Assembly: GCF_023278565.1 (NCBI RefSeq)
Contig: NC_064677.1
Location: forward strand, 7,130,001 to 7,194,000
Source of the DNA: Colletotrichum lupini
Taxonomy: Eukaryota; Ascomycota; Sordariomycetes; Glomerellales; Glomerellaceae
DNA length: 64,000 nt
Direction of reading: 5' to 3'
Shown: piece after piece, positions 32,257-47,376 of the stretch
Layout of the letters: the number at the start of each line of letters is the position of its first letter
Position numbering within the stretch: the first letter of the stretch is position 1
Program-made: the position numbers and the translations under genes
The notes under the pieces: model-generated
Seen by the model: only the letters and a program-made list of their open reading frames with translations
Told to the model about the DNA's origin: nothing
Databases searched by the model: none

Positions 32257-35200
32257 TACCCCCCTAAATAAATATATATCTAAAAAAAGCGCGCTTAATT
32301 ACTTATATTATTATAAAAAAGTCTGCTAAAAATAAAAAACTAAATACTAATATATAAGAATCTATTTATAAAAAGAATTATAAAATAAATCGGTTTATAT
32401 ATAGAGTTATAAATAAGAAATAAATCGGCTATAAATTAACCTTCGTATTCGTTATTATAAATAATCTTAAGGCTATATTATTAATAAAAAGTACGACTAA
32501 AAAACAGCCTTTTATTAACTAAATAATTAACTTATAAGTTAAGGGTAATAGATATATAAATTTCTTATCGCTACTTATAGTATTAACTTTCCTTCCCTCT
32601 TTAACCTATACTTATATTATTACTATATATATATACCCTTATTTTTTTTTTCTATACCTACGTTCTTATATATATATATTATTAAAAAAAGATTTTTATT
32701 AATAGTATTATTTTTATTTAAATATTACTAAAATAATTAGTTAAAAACCGTACTTATATTACTATAGTATAAGAAATTAAAAAGCGTAAATACGAGGCTA
32801 TAGCTTCGAGAGAGAGTAGTAGCTCCCTTAGCCCCCCTTATAAGCCTAAAATAAGTAAGTAATATTCTCTTATTTTATACTTTAATTATAATATAACCTC
32901 GTTTATTTAATATTAATCTAATTACTTTATTAAATAAGTAGCGGCCTTATAGCTAAACGAGTTACTTAAGAGGGTAATAAAAGCGAAGAGGGTTTATAAC
33001 CCCCTCTTTTACTCTTTTTTAAAAGTTAAAAAGACGTCCTTATTTTTTAAAAAAATAGTATAAATAAAAAAAGTTTATAGCCCCCTCCCTCGCCTTTTTT
33101 TTAAATAAAAAAGAGAAAAGAAAAAACTTTTTTTAAGAGAACTAAAAAAATAAAATAAGTTTATAGCCCCTTCTCTTACCTCTTTTTAAAAAATATAAAA
33201 TAGTTAACCGTATATATAATACTTTTTTAACTATTATTATTTATAAAACTAATTCTTAATAATAAACCTTCTTAATACTATCCTTAGTATTAAAGTTTAT
33301 TATAAGTTAATATTTTTACTTCCCTTATTTAATTATAAATACTTTAAATATATTAAAAACGCCCTTAATAACCGTTTAAATAGTACGTACTTCTTAAGTT
33401 CGTATATTAATAATAAATATTAACGCTATTAAACTTATAAAAAATTAAGTTATGCCCCTATTTTTAAAAAGTATATATAGTTCTTAAGTATAAAGTTTTT
33501 ATATTTTAAATGGAAGATAATAAAAAAGTTAGTAATAACCGTAATTATTAATATAAAACTACTTATATTTTATAAAATATATTTTAAACTATCCTCGTTC
33601 TATTTATTATTTATAACCTAATATATAAACCCTAATTTATATAATAATAACGTTATATAAGGCCTTTAAATATAATAATCTCTTAAATAAGGGAAAGGGT
33701 AAAAGGGTTTATATAAATAAGGCCTTAATAAGAAAAGCGTTTATAAGCGCTCTTTCTATATTAAAAGCGTTATTAAAAAAACTTATTAAAAATATAATAA
33801 TATTAATTACTTTACTTATAAAAATAGATAGTATTTAAATTAAAATCGATATTTTTATTAATTTATATATCTTTTTAAATATATAGCCCGCGTTTAAATC
33901 TCTTTTAAATAAATGAGTACTTACCTTCTTAAGTAAATAGCCTCTTCCTAAGTAACTTAATAAGGTTATTAAAATAACTTTATACTCTTTAATTATAAGC
34001 TACGTTTTTTAATTAAAAACCGGGCCCCCCGGGCCGTTTTATTACTTTTTAAACGTCCCCTCGTTTAATATAATTATCTCTTATATATTTTTTTTATTTA
34101 AAAATAATATAAAATACTTAAACTTCGCTCTAAAAAGGTTCTTTATAAAACTATTAGCTAGTATTTTATTTATTAATATATAAACTACTTAAAATAAGCC
34201 TCTTAAATACTTTTATTATAGCTATATATTTTAAATATTAATATAGTATAAGTAAGTTAAAATACGTTCCTCTTTTTTTATTATAAATCTAATTATTTAA
34301 TGATTATTATAATATACTTTTTATATATTACTAAGCTTAAGTAAGATATTTTTAAAAAAGCGTTTAAAAGCGAGTATTTTTTCAATTATATATTTTAGGC
34401 TTAGTAGTTTAGTTTTTATAATTAACGTAATTATTATATTTTAACGAGCTACTTTTTATTAAATAAGGTTATTAAAAAAGAGATTATAAAACCTTATAAA
34501 GATCTTCGAGTCTCTTTATTATTTATAAATAAAGTATTACTTATAATTAGTAATACCTAACTACCCCCCGAGATTTTAAAGTATATTACTAAGTATTAAA
34601 TATAAAAAAAGTATTATATAACCTAATTTATAATAAAATTATACTAATAAAACGGGTTTATTAAGAACTAAAAAAGTAGAGCATATATAAAAATAATATT
34701 AAGTTCAATTATAATTACTATATATAATATTAATCTAACTTTTTTTTAAAAAGACTTAGTTTTACTCGGGGATATAATCCCTAGGTTCTTCTTAATTAGG
34801 ACCGTTAATAAAGGGGTCGTAAAAATAGTAAAATTAATAAAATCGAACTTCTTAATTACTTTTTTAAAATACTAATTATAAGCTAAGTAAATCTTCTTAT
34901 TTAATTAATTATAAATAACCTTTATTTTAAAATATTATAAAACTAACCCCTAGTTTTTTATTTTATATTTCTTTTTAAATCCCTTAGTTACTTAATTAGC
35001 CTCGTAAATATAGTTTTTATAATAAAAAACGAGAATATTATTTATATAAAAAAGAACTAAGACCTTTTTAATAAAATCTTAAAATAAGCACGGGTCCTCG
35101 CTTATAAATAAGAGACTTAAATTTTTAAAAATTAACGCTAATTCCTCGTATTATAATAATAAAGCGTTATAAGCGTTATATAAGGCCCGCTCGAGTTTAA

Positions 35201-38200
35201 TATATATTCTTAGTTTATAAAAGCTATTTAAAAGCTTATAAATAATAAAAAAGTTACTTAGCTTTCTAATTATGTTTAAAAAAGCGTTTATAATATTATA
35301 TTAATAAACTTCTAAATCGAATTAAGTAGTAATAACTATAGCTACTCTAAATATCTTAATAATTAGCGTTACTATATAAGTCTTTTTTAAAGAGTATCGT
35401 TTTTAAAAGTCCTTTTTAATATAAATTCTTACTTTATAGCGATCGAAGTAATTATTACTATTTAATTTATAATTAAATACCTATTTAAGGAGTATTAGCT
35501 TAAAAATAATTAACGCCTTATTAACTACTTTTTAAATATTTATTTCCTTTAATTTCTAAATTTCTAATTATATTACCTTTACGAATTAACTTTTTAAAAG
35601 TTTTAATATTTTAAGAATATCTTTTTATTTTTTTAAAAAGGTAATTAATTAATTTATATAAATTTAGTTAAATTAAACTATAGTTAATAAAACCTACTTC
35701 GTTTTATTAATTATAATATAAATATAGTAATATAGCGTTTAATACCCCTAGGTTACCTCGTTAACTACTTTTTATTAATTAAGTATATATATATTAAAAA
35801 AAGAGTCCTAATTTCTTTTTACTTAAATATAAAAAAAGTACTACTTAAGTTACTCTTATTAACTTAGGTTTTAAATAAATACCTCTAGCGATTAGTTTTT
35901 TAATTTCTAGCTTTATTTAGTATACTTATCCTCTTTTTAATTATATATACTAGTTATATCGGAGTTACTAACTAAGTTATTTACTATTCTTATTTTTTAA
36001 TATAAGCTTACTTATTAAAGGGGTTCGTTAAGGTCTAATTAAATAAAAAGATCCTCTTTATAAGAGCTTTAAAAAGTCTTTATTTTTATTTATATATATA
36101 TTACGTTTTTAATCTTTTTAATAAGAAGATCGACTTCTCTTACGGCCTTGTTTATAACCTTAGTTAACTAAATAAGGTTTATATTTAATTCCGGATTTTT
36201 AAAATCTAAAGTTAGTTTAGAAATAGGTAATTACTTACCTCGTTTACTTAAAAACGAACTAGGCTTTTTTATAATTTTATTTATTTTTTATAAAACGAGT
36301 ATAGGTAATAATAACTATTCTTTATTATTAATTAATACGGCCTCTTTTTTATTTATAATTCTAAGTAATTAAAGCTTAGGTTTAATTATTATAAATAGTT
36401 ATTAAATCTTATTTATTATAGCCCTTAACTTAGGTAAACGAATTGCGGTTTTAATATTATTTTTTAAATAAAAAGCTATTTTATTAAATATTATATTTTA
36501 AATAATAATAACTTTTAAAAATAAGGGGATCTAGATCTTATATAAGTTATAAGCGTTTAATACGTAATTTATAAAGTACCTAATATATCCCCTTTATTTT
36601 ATTTTAAAGCGTCTCTTATTAATTCCTTTTTTATAATCCCTTTTAAAAAAGTACGTTCTATAGCTATATATATATATTTACTTTTAATAAGGACGTAAAT
36701 CATAAGCGAGCTTTAGTATATTTATTAATTATTATTATTTAAAATAATAAGTAAACTAGACTTTTTTAGTTTAAATTAGTAATAGCTAGTTAATATATTA
36801 CTTAGGGCTAATATTATATAAATAAGCTATAGTTAATATAGCTTTTACTTAAAATTCGTTTAGTAAACTAATTACTAATATTATACTAATTATTTTACTA
36901 ATAATTTCCTAGCTAGCTCGTTCCCTTCTTCTATTTAGTTTTTTTATATATAAAAGAATAGTCTTTAGGTCTATTCCTAGCTCCTATACCTATATTTAGA
37001 AACGAGTTTTATTATTAATTACGATTATTATACGTTTTACGTTTTATTAGATCTTATAAATAGCTATACCTTTTTATATACGTACCTATTATTTAAAAAA
37101 GTATAAAACCCTAAATACTATATTATAAGTCTTTATAATCTATAAAAAAATAGAAATCCTATTTAAATACTCGTCTTTAATTAATATTAATTACTTACTT
37201 TATTTATAAGTTAATAAGTAGTTAAAAAGGTCCTATAAAATCCTATAATAAGGTCGGGTTACTCTTTATTCTAAGGTATATTATAAAATAACTTATTTTA
37301 TATAAGTAGTTATATAGTATTAATATTTTAAATAGCTTAGTCTTTTAATCCTTGCCCCCCGAGCGGCTAGGACGAGCTTTTTAAGTACTATTAGCGCAAA
37401 ATATTTAGATTTAAAGTACTAGAGCTAGGCTATATCCGATCGGTTACTCTTTAATTAATATAAGGAACGTAAATACTAAGCGCTACGTATTAGAATTATA
37501 TTAATAAATAAAAACTAACTTTTAAATAAAAAATAGGACGAATAGGGCTTATATTTTAAAAAGATTAAATTAACCTTCCTCTCGAGCTACTTAATAATAA
37601 CGTTCTTAGATTTACTATTAAACTAAAGAGTATAATTAAAACCTAAGTACTAAATACTAGTTTTTTAAAAAAAAGCTTTTAATATAACGTTTATATAGAA
37701 GTTTTTAATAAAATTAATATTATAAAAAGTAAAGTATTTTATTTTAAGCCCCTTTAGTTTTATAAAGATATTATATATAATCCTCGTTCCCTTAATAATA
37801 ATAAAATAAGAGGCCGTTTTAAAATCTATATTCTCTAAGCTATTACTTTATTAAATAAAATCTAGCTCTAAAAGTAATTAGTTATTAATAAAATAAACGG
37901 TATTATAATTACTTATAATTATATTTTTAAAAAAGAAGTATAAGCTAATAAAAAGAATAAAGAAAATAATAAAATTACTATTCTTATTTACTTCTATACT
38001 TAGCTTAAAGAGTAGACTAATATTAATAATTATAATTACAATATTTAAAAAATAGGTTCTCTTAAAGTTCTTTTTATTACTTAGCTTACTAGTTTTAATT
38101 TTTTTTTTAAAATAACCTTAGTTATTATTATTCTATTTAAAAGGGGGTTTTATATAAATCTAGCCCTTTTAAATATAATTAATATAAAAGTCAGTATACT

Positions 38201-39502
38201 TTTCCTAATTTAAATAAGGAATTATTTTCTAAGTATTATTAATACTTAGCTAAACGTATTTTAATTTTATTTTACTCATTAAAATAAGCTCTACTTTTAT
38301 ATAGTTTATTAACTTTTAATAATAAGTCCTTTTATAAAAGTAGTTAATAAATAAATTAAAAGTTACTTTATTTTATTTAAAAGAATCTAAGCGACTTATT
38401 AATATTATAAATATTATAAAGGTTCGTTTATAACTCTTATTATATACTACTTTTTTATATAAAAAGTTATTAAAAATCTTAATATAATACCCTATATTAA
38501 GGATCGCTTCCCCTTTTTATTTTAGTTTAATAATCTTAACGAGCTCTTAATTAAACTAGTTTAGAGTAAAGTAATATATAATTATATAAAAAAAAGTTTT
38601 TAAAATAAGGGTCCCTTAGACTTTAAATAGCTTAAGTTATATTATTTAATAATAAGCTAAAAAAAAGTTTTTAATCTAAGTTAATAAATTAATATTAAAG
38701 TTCGCCCTACTTATAACTACGTTAAATTCTTTTTTTATAATTATAAATAAACTAAAGTCGCTTAGTACGTACTTTTATTTAAAAACTTTAATTATAATAT
38801 AAAGGGAGTAGTTTAAAGAATTAATAAGCTCCTTTTTTATATCCTTTAAAAATTTTTACATAACTATAAAAAAGATTTAGTAATTTATTAATTTATATAA
38901 TCTCTTTTTTTATAAATAAGAGATCGTTTTAAATACGGTTTATTAAATAAAAAAGGTATATTTTTTAATAAAACGTACTTAATTTACTATTATAGCCTTT
39001 AGTTTTATTAAAGTAATTAGTTATTTAATTCGATCGTTTTTAATAAAAAGTTTAATTATAATCTCGTTTTTTAATTATTTAGTTTATTATTAAGTAAACT
39101 CCTTAAGTCTTTATTAATATTTAATTAAAGCCGTTTTATATACTTAATCTTAAGTAGTATTTTGTATTTTAATATACTCCTTAATTAAAAAAATAAACTT
39201 AATAAAAAAAATAGATTTAATAAAGAAATAAAGTTATTTAAGTTTAATAAGTCCTAGACGTCCTTTAACTAGGCCTTAATTTATAAAATAAGGTACTACT
39301 TAGGCTAGTCTTATTAATAATTAAACTTTTACTTAAGAGTATTAATAGTCTTTTTAAAAAATATTAGTTTATTTAAGAATAAGCTTAATAAATATAATAA
39401 AGGTTAAATAATATTATAAAAAAGAATATAATAAAACGTAGTCCCTAAGAAGTAACTTTTTAATAAAAGTATAGGGGTTTAAATTAGAGCTAAGTTTATA
39501 AT

Positions 39503-39684
39503 TATTATAAAATTATTATAGGGGTATAAACGTATATAAAGAGAACGGTTATTTATTAAAAATAAGAAATAGGTATAAAGCTCGTTTTAATATAGAGAGT
39601 ACGAGCGAAATAGGCCTTAGTAATTATATAACCGAGGTTACGTAACGTGCGGTAAGGCTATAGATAGTTAAAGCTATTACGATA
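39503..39684 (-). repeat. 5' LTR of the first copia element
   Basis: It has the same 182-bp length as the left LTR and ends CTATTACGATA, then GCCTC. The outer ~90 bp keeps more G and C (GTGCGGTAAGGC) than the inner part, indicating that RIP tapers off outward. Confidence 0.88.
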
Positions 39685-40016
39685 GCCTCTATTATGACTG
39701 TTAGAAACAGGAGCAGTGACCAGATAATAGCTTTGGGAAAGTGACGGAAACTTCCGAATAGACTTATGTCCTTCTCGGCGGCGAGACCACGATGGATGCG
39801 CGCACCCGTGCCGTCCGAACTTGTTGAAGCACGAGGAAGCCATAGCACACTATTGATTGTGTTATTGTGAACATTTGATCTTTGACGTTCGAGTTCCTCT
39901 CCGTCCAAGGGGTTCGTGTCTGCGATAGATGGTTCTTGGTGCGAGGCAGTTGCCTTGGGGGTTATGGATATCAGAACGACCTCATCTTTGCTGGTATTGT
40001 CAACTGAACCAAACAT
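39685..40016 (-). pseudogene. MFS maltose/alpha-glucoside permease, 5' part (interrupted)
   Basis: This minus-strand frame runs from ATG 40014-40016 (MFGSVDNTSKDEVV) through a hydrophilic cytosolic N-terminus into the first membrane segment FPKAIIWSLLLFLTVIIEA. It stops at the GCCTC target duplication (39685-39689). Across the insertion the frame continues as YNKLLIFRFIAFPSF, where related permeases have an E-G-Y-D...F-A-F-P-x-F pattern. The Gly-to-Ala and Asp-to-Asn differences may include G-to-A changes leaking from RIP. The gene is broken: transcription from its own promoter would run into the retroelement. Confidence 0.85.
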
Positions 40017-41063
40017 GTTGACAAAGTTCCAAAGCGCCTGGGATAGTAAAACAAAGTTGGTTGCAAAGTGAGCATTGGATGTTGCATCTTCGATCGTGCT
40101 GTCGGTCAGATAAGATTTTGTATGAAATCACAGCTCGTGTTCATTGCTCCACTTCAAGCTGGTGAAAGTTGGGTTTCGGGCTTCATCCTGGGCTATCCGA
40201 CCATTTCCCCAGACCATTCCCTGATCTTCCCCAGGGGCAAGTCTCTTTGGTTGATTCCTAGCCTCTGTCGTGGTAAGTTTGCGCTAACTTAGTACAAGCT
40301 AACCCACCGACACGGCTCAGCACATACCGCGCCGTGTACGCCAAGTTTCCTTCGCGATTTTCAGCAGAACTTGGCAAACACAGTAATTGGTTAAATGGGT
40401 TCTCCGTAGAAAAATCATTGCTTAGGATCCCCTGTCAGGCTATGCAGACGGTCGAATCAGAAGCCCGTACCTTGCTCTCCTGCCTTGGATACCTGTATCT
40501 TCACCGGTACCCTAATGAGGGCGACTTGAACTTTAGTTCTGTAGCGCTGACAGGATTTGGAGGATGGTCTTGAAAGCAGAGTTTTGATACAGGGATCTTG
40601 TACCAGCCAAAGGCCATCAATATCGGTAAGAAACAACCTGGATCGATGCCAAAGAAATCGTGGGAATGGACCTCCCTGATACTTGCAGTTGGGATATTCG
40701 GCGCCACCTGTTTGAGAATCTTAGCTCGAGCCGATAGCCATGCTTCCCTTCAGCCTTTTTCTCGTATAAGCGATTTCACTAGTCACATATGGAGCTTGTC
40801 ACGCCTGGGGTAATGGACCTTATAGGGTTAAGGCCTGCAGCCACGCTGAGCTATCGATGCATCCCCCTTTCCGTGGAAACCATCTTGAGCTGAATCTATG
40901 TGTTCCGTTCAGCCAAATCCCAGCAACGCCACAAACGCCCATACCTCGTGTCAAGAAGAACAAGCATTTAATGTCTGCTACCATATCAAAATGTAAGTCT
41001 GAAAGGGGTCGCTAATTTCTTATGCCCTTCAACTTTTTAATAATAGTAGCGATTATGATAAGC
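40017..41063. other. Upstream flank of the interrupted permease, no gene seen
   Basis: This ~1 kb of normal composition contains the promoter side of the sugar permease and the left border of the second copia element (target duplication TAAGC at 41059-41063). Short frames at 40068-40813 on both strands have no recognisable features. Confidence 0.4.
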
Positions 41064-41265
41064 TGTCGGATTAGAAGTCCAATTCGACCGCGGCATACAG
41101 CCGACTGCGCAGGGGCCAATTAAGGGCCCTATTTATAATTATCGTAGCCAGCCTAACCTATAGTTAGAACCTCCTTTTTATACCTACGCAGATATTTATA
41201 TAGTTTAATTAATCTCTTTATTAACTACGGTTCGAACTAACTACCCTATAATAAGAATACTAATA
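41064..41265 (+). repeat. 5' LTR of the second copia element
   Basis: It starts TGTCGGATTAGAAGTCCAAT, keeping the original TG, and ends ATACTAATA. It matches 47377-47578 over the whole 202 bp, with differences mostly of RIP type. Confidence 0.88.
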
Positions 41266-44200
41266 CTAATTAGTAATTAAACTTTACTATTATAGATCGG
41301 TAAGGTATCTCGCTATATAAAAGAGACGACCTCTTAATACTATATAGGATAAGAGATTTATACTAATTAACTTTATAAAAGTAGACAAAAAAGGAGGCGA
41401 TTTTCGAATACCGTACGAAATTAAGTAATTATAGCCCTTTATTACTTACGAGAGGTCGATATTTACTACGTTAAACTACGTTAATTAATAAAACCGCTTA
41501 AGTAACTAGCCTTTTACCGTCGCCCCGAGCAGCTTTTTTACTAAACGACTTTTCCGTAGCTAGCCTATAATTAGAAATTAACTAAGGAAGCTATTTAGAA
41601 ACTATAAAGAGCACGAGGCTTAGGAGGCTAGAAGTATACGGGATAGCGGAAATCGGTAACTAGTAAAGATCCCGAGACTAATTACTATATCTTCTTATAG
41701 TAATATAAACGTCTACTACTACTATTATTAAAAGGAACTACTAAAACCTACCCTTTTTTACTAAACGAAAAGGAGGATCTTAATAAGTACGATAGTTAGC
41801 GATTTAAAAAGGTAGTAGTAATTATTAAAAATAGTAAAAATAAGAGTAGTAGCGAGACGGCGAGAGGAAGCGGGAATTTCCTAGACCCTAATAAATTCGT
41901 TAGGTAGTAAAAGTACGGATTTATTACGACCTGCGCGCGGATTAGATATATCCCCGTTAAGATTAAATACGCTAATGATTATTAATACGGGTATAAGCTA
42001 AAGTAAGCCCCTTAGTAAGTTAAAGTAAAAAAAAAAAGGACGAAACCCGATCTTAGATAGAATCCTAATCCCTTATAAGTAAGTAAATTTTAACTTAGAC
42101 TATTAGGGGACGTAAATATATAAAATCGCGGACTAGCCTAATAGTAAGTAAATTAACGTAGTATTAATCTATTTAACTAAGGTCTATAAGAAAAAGGGGC
42201 TATAGGGGCAACCCTTATTTTATAAAATCGCAAACGACTTTAGCTACTAGTTAGACGAATAGTTCGCGAGCGCAAGCCTAGGAATTACGAAAGTAGTTAA
42301 TAGATTCCTTTATGGGCGAGGGGTATTATTAGCGTAATTATAATTGCGAGAGCTATACGAAATACTAATAGTAATAATTATAGAAGAGGAATTCGTACTA
42401 TAGAACTAAGTATAGGTCGATAGAGCGTATAATCGCTTTAACAAATTTAGAAAAAAGGTAAACGACCTAAATTTCTTTTTTATAATTACTAATAGAAATC
42501 TATTGTTATAAAAGGATATACCGGGGTAAAATATAGTACTAGAAGTACGATAATTAATAATTCTACTTGTTTTAATTTATAACTCGTTACTATTATTAAT
42601 ACGAAATTCGGCGCTAATCGGCTAATAAAAAAGGAGGTAAACGACCCGAAGTTACTAATAATACGTAGCGACGCAGGGTTCGTATATAAATACTAAAAAT
42701 CTAGTAGTAAATACGAGGTAATTTATAGACCTTAAAAAGATCTTTCTAAAAGAGAAATTATACTCTGGGGGGAAGTATAAGGTCTTATAAGAAACCCTAA
42801 CGATATTTTACGATTACTACGAAAAAGTCGGAATTAGGGAATACTAGTACTATTCGGTAATTAATATCGTATTTATAAATAAAGCCTTTAATTACTATTA
42901 TAAAGTAGTACGTAATTTCGATCGAAACGACTTTCTTAGTATAATTAATATAATCCGAAGCCGCTTTAAGACCTATAATAAGAACCTAGAGCTCCTATCT
43001 AAGCTACGAGCGATTTCTTTTATATTTATAGCTAGGATAATAGAGGGTAAATTACGAGTAGAGATCCTCGAAGAGCTTATTAATCGAATTAATAAGCTAG
43101 TAAAAACCTAGCTAAATAAGGGGATAAACGAGCGGAAAGTCGGATATCTTTATATTATAATCTAGCGTATATTAAAAATAAAAATTACCTTATACTAAGT
43201 ACCCGAAAACTACGAGACGCTTTGCTCGAGGCTAAGATCTAGTTTTAATATTAAGGTAAGAATGCCGCGCTAAACTTATTTCTAAATATACGACGGCCCT
43301 TATTAATAATATTAAGTCGATTAAACGTATAATAAGAAAGGAAAAGAGGCTAGATATAGTAATTACTAATAAAGAGGCCCAGATTTATTAAATAAGTAGA
43401 GATTTAACTTATGGGCAGGGTAATAGAAAAAGTAATACTATATTTATAAAAAGGATAGATATTAGTTAAGTAATTACTCCGAGGAAGAGCGTGCTAAATC
43501 GTATAAATAATATAAAAAGTCGAGGGTAGTAGATAGTAAAACTAGTCCTCGTCGGTTTAACTAATTCCTTATTATATATAAGGGCAGATCCGGGGGTATA
43601 GAACCTAGTAATAGTAGCTAAAGTAGTAGCTTAAAATATATACCCCCTATAAGAGATTTAGAAAATAAAAAAGATCTTACCCCCTATATTAATAAATTAG
43701 ATTACGACGAAATCGACGATATTAACTACTCTTTTTTTACCCCGTTAGCCTCTAGAGGATATACGAGGCTAAATAAATAGAGGGTAGCGAAAGCTCTTAA
43801 TAAGTAGGCTTTTATTTATAGATAGTAAGGGAAGGTCCCTTAAATAACGGATATAGAGGCGGCCAAAAGGGCGAATTTAATAGGGCCGAAGCCTATTTTC
43901 TTAACGATTAAAAAGAAGACGCTATCTCTTTTAATATCTAAAGAAAAGGAACATAGTACTAAGTAAATCTAGGGGTAACTAGAGGGGTCCTTTTTATACT
44001 ATTTAGATCCTTTAAATACTAAGCTTATATAAGTATTCTACGCGAGCGAAAGGTACGGCCTAAATAATTTCTATAGGATTATCCTAAATACTAGGGTATT
44101 ATAATAATTAACTAAAAGAAAAGGATAATTCTAAGTATTATAGAAGATTATACTAATAACGCTTAATATATTAATAGTAAGTATTACGAGGATTAGTTTC

Positions 44201-47200
44201 GGCCTAAGTAAGGAAATCGTCGCCCTAGGTATAGTAAAAATAGAGACGCACTTCGGAACGATAACTTTTTATATTTTGCCCGTTAATACCCCATTTCTCT
44301 TATATTTAAAAGATATAGATTAACTAGGTATTATATTCGATAATACGAGGAATAGAATCTCTAGCAGTAAGTACTTTAAAATAGTCGAACGACGATAGGG
44401 GTATGCGTTTATAAAGCTTACTAACGATACGAAGTCGATTAATTACCTAACGGAAAGTAAGCTTAGAAAATTATATTAGAGATTCGGGTACCCGTTAGTT
44501 ACGAGGCTATATAACCTCTTAAAATAATTAGGTAATAATAATATCGAAATAGGGGCGCTAGAGTAGTTAATAAAAGTATATTATTAATACTAAATAAATG
44601 CGCAGAGCCTATGCAGATTTAAGTTTAAATTACGTAATAAGCTTAACTTTAACTAGGAAATAGTCGTCGATATTTTCTACTTAAATAGTCGGCTAGTATT
44701 ATATATAATCGACGTATTTATATTTTTCTAAGCAGGGCAATTCCTCCGGGATTTATAAGTAAAGATAGTATAAGTAGCCTTATAAAAAAGCTAGATCGAT
44801 ATATACTAGGGACTGCTAAACGGCATTAGAACTAACGCTAGTACTAGCTTTAAGTTAGTAAAATTTAAAAATAATATAACGGCCTACGGTATATAGCTAA
44901 AAGTCGTACCCGTTAAAGCGCACTATAATATTAGAAAAGTAGAGAGGGTATACTAGTAGTTAAAAAGGGCGTTTAGAATTATTAAAAAAGAAAATCCGGA
45001 TTTTACTAACGACGAATGCCTTTAGATAGTACTTAAATACTATAACGATACTATGGGGCTTAACGGACTTATACTAACGCTATTAGTATTTAGAGTATAT
45101 TTAAAAACGACCTTAGCCTCGTTACCGTTACTAGGCGTAAGCTAACGAGCCTAAGTAGTTAAAAAAGTAATGCGGGTACTGCGCGAGGTAAGCGTAAAAA
45201 GGTAAGTTAATAAGGTAATTACTACGCATAATAAGCCCGATATAAGGGATAATTTAAATATACTACTAAATTCGGATATACGAATATAATACGAAATTAC
45301 CTAATAATAAGCTAGGCTATATAAGTTAATTTCTATTAACGAGCGCTCTTATATAGTTATAAGAGATCGTAACTAGTTACTCAAAGTATTAATTATAGTA
45401 GTTAGACCGTACTATATAGATCCTAACGAGGTAATTTCTAACTTATAAAAAGAAGAAGAGCTAGGGGAAACTATATAACCCGTAGTAGAGGTATAAGAAA
45501 TCATCCTTAACAAAATCGTCGTAATAGTACTAATAGACGACGAGGAAAAGGAAATTGCTAAAAGGGTACTAATACTACTAGTAAGACGTTATAAAAAACT
45601 ACGATAGTAAGCCCTAACGCGGCAATTTATTACTAATAACGAGGTAATTAATACCTTTTATATAGTAAAAGAGAAAGCTAATTTTAAGCTAGTAGTTAAA
45701 CTATATAAAAAAGGCGTAATTATAATTATTAAAAAGCCGTATAAGGGATTAGATCTTATTAAAGTAGACACTCTTCGTAATTAAGAGGTCTATCGATTTA
45801 TCTTATACGACTTAGAAAAATATATAAACCTCTATATATTTAAATTACGAATAGTTCGTAAGATTAAAAAGAAAGGAATACCCTAGCCGTACGAGAAGTC
45901 TAAATACGTAATTTAGGGGTACGGTAACGTTAAAAAGGCGACGCTATTTATATAATTACTTACTATATAGCTCTATAGCTAACGATTAATAATAGTACTA
46001 ATAGTATTGCTATAGAAGAAGGGATATAAGATTTAGAGCCGTAATATTACCTAGGCCTATACCCAATCGGCTATAGGGCTCATAAGGAAAATCCTAGCCT
46101 ATTTACCGAAGGAAATAGCTAGTAAGTACTTAAAAAGCACGATTATTAAAGTACTTAAGCCACTATATAGGCTCGCAGAATCGGGCACTTATTAATAGGC
46201 TACTTACTATAATTTTTATATTAATTAACTATTAATAGTTACCTCTACGTACGACCCGTGCCTACTAGTCGTAGAGTACGAAGGCGACTAATTTAGGATT
46301 ATCAGAATATAGACTAACGATATATTAGGCCTATCCGATATTAATTTTATAAAGATAGAGGATAAGGAGCTTTAAAAAGCGGGCTTTATAGCGAAGCTAA
46401 AAGAGGTCCTTATAATAAATACCCCCCTAGTATTTAATAATAAGATTCTTATAATTAAAAAGGAAACCGTCGTTTTTTAATAAAAAGGGTAGGGTAAGAA
46501 GATTAACCTCGTTAATCCGAACGTAACTAACGTTAAGAAGCGGTATAAGGCTAAGCTCGCGCGAGGGGTATATATTATAAGTATTTATTAACTTAAAATA
46601 ATTTTTAATTACGCTAGGGTAGCGTAGGCTATAGATCTAACCGAACGAGACGTCGAGGTACTTAATAAGCGGCTTAAGTAGTAATAGACAAATCTTAATC
46701 GAGGTCTTATTTACTACCCGATTAACCTTATAATTAATAAGCTCTACGTCTTTATTAATAGGTTATTTACGAATAATAACGACCTTATTTCGTAATTAGG
46801 GTATATTATTATCCTAGCTAACGAGAGTATAAGCGAGAGCGAATTTATTATATATAGTAATATAATTTACTATTCGTTAACTAAAAGTAAGTAGGTAACG
46901 AGAAGTATACTAGTGTTAAAGGTTTATAGTATAGTTAACGGCGTTAACCTCTCTTACGCAATTTTAACGACATTAAAAAAAATTATTAATCGAATTAGCC
47001 TTTTACCTATTTTAACGGTTATTTATATAGATTCCTACTCGCTATACGAATACCTTATTAAATTAGGAACGACGAAGGAAAAGAGGCTTATAATCGATAT
47101 TATAGCCCTTAGGTAATTATATAAAAGGCGCGAGATATTTAAGATCCGTTAGATTAATAATAAAAATAACCTTATAGACGCTTTTATAAAAGTAGTACTA

Positions 47201-47376
47201 AATAAGGGATTAGAGTAATTCGTAAGTAGCGGAAAAGTTATTATATAAATAAAGGGATAGGTTATATAAAAAGAGTAAAGAAAAGGGAGAAAAGGAGACG
47301 ACCTAATAAATAGGCCCGAGGTCGAATTATACCTCTAACCGCAGCGGTTAAATTAATAAAAAAAAGAGAAAGTTAG

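Larger units (their letters stand above)
32075..39684 (-). mobile_element. Ty1/copia LTR retrotransposon, RIP-inactivated, inserted in the sugar permease gene
   Basis: This 7610-bp element has 182-bp LTRs (32075-32256 and 39503-39684) and 5-bp duplications GCCTC (32070-32074 and 39685-39689). A purine tract (TAGGGGGG on the minus strand) abuts the left LTR, so that is the 3' LTR and the element runs on the minus strand. Reverse transcriptase of the copia type can be recognised there: FYINNILVFY at about 35020-35050 stands for an FYVDD-type motif with Asp-to-Asn changes of the RIP kind. It is preceded by YEELALIFKNLSLL and SEDPCLF. The ends read TA...TA instead of TG...CA, as expected after C-to-T and G-to-A mutation. 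The interior is full of stops and cannot code. Confidence 0.88.

Noticed and set aside
32075..39684. Gypsy-type classification of the first LTR element
   Set aside because: The reverse transcriptase reads as FYVDD-type followed by copia-style sequence, so copia fits better; no chromodomain or gypsy order was seen.
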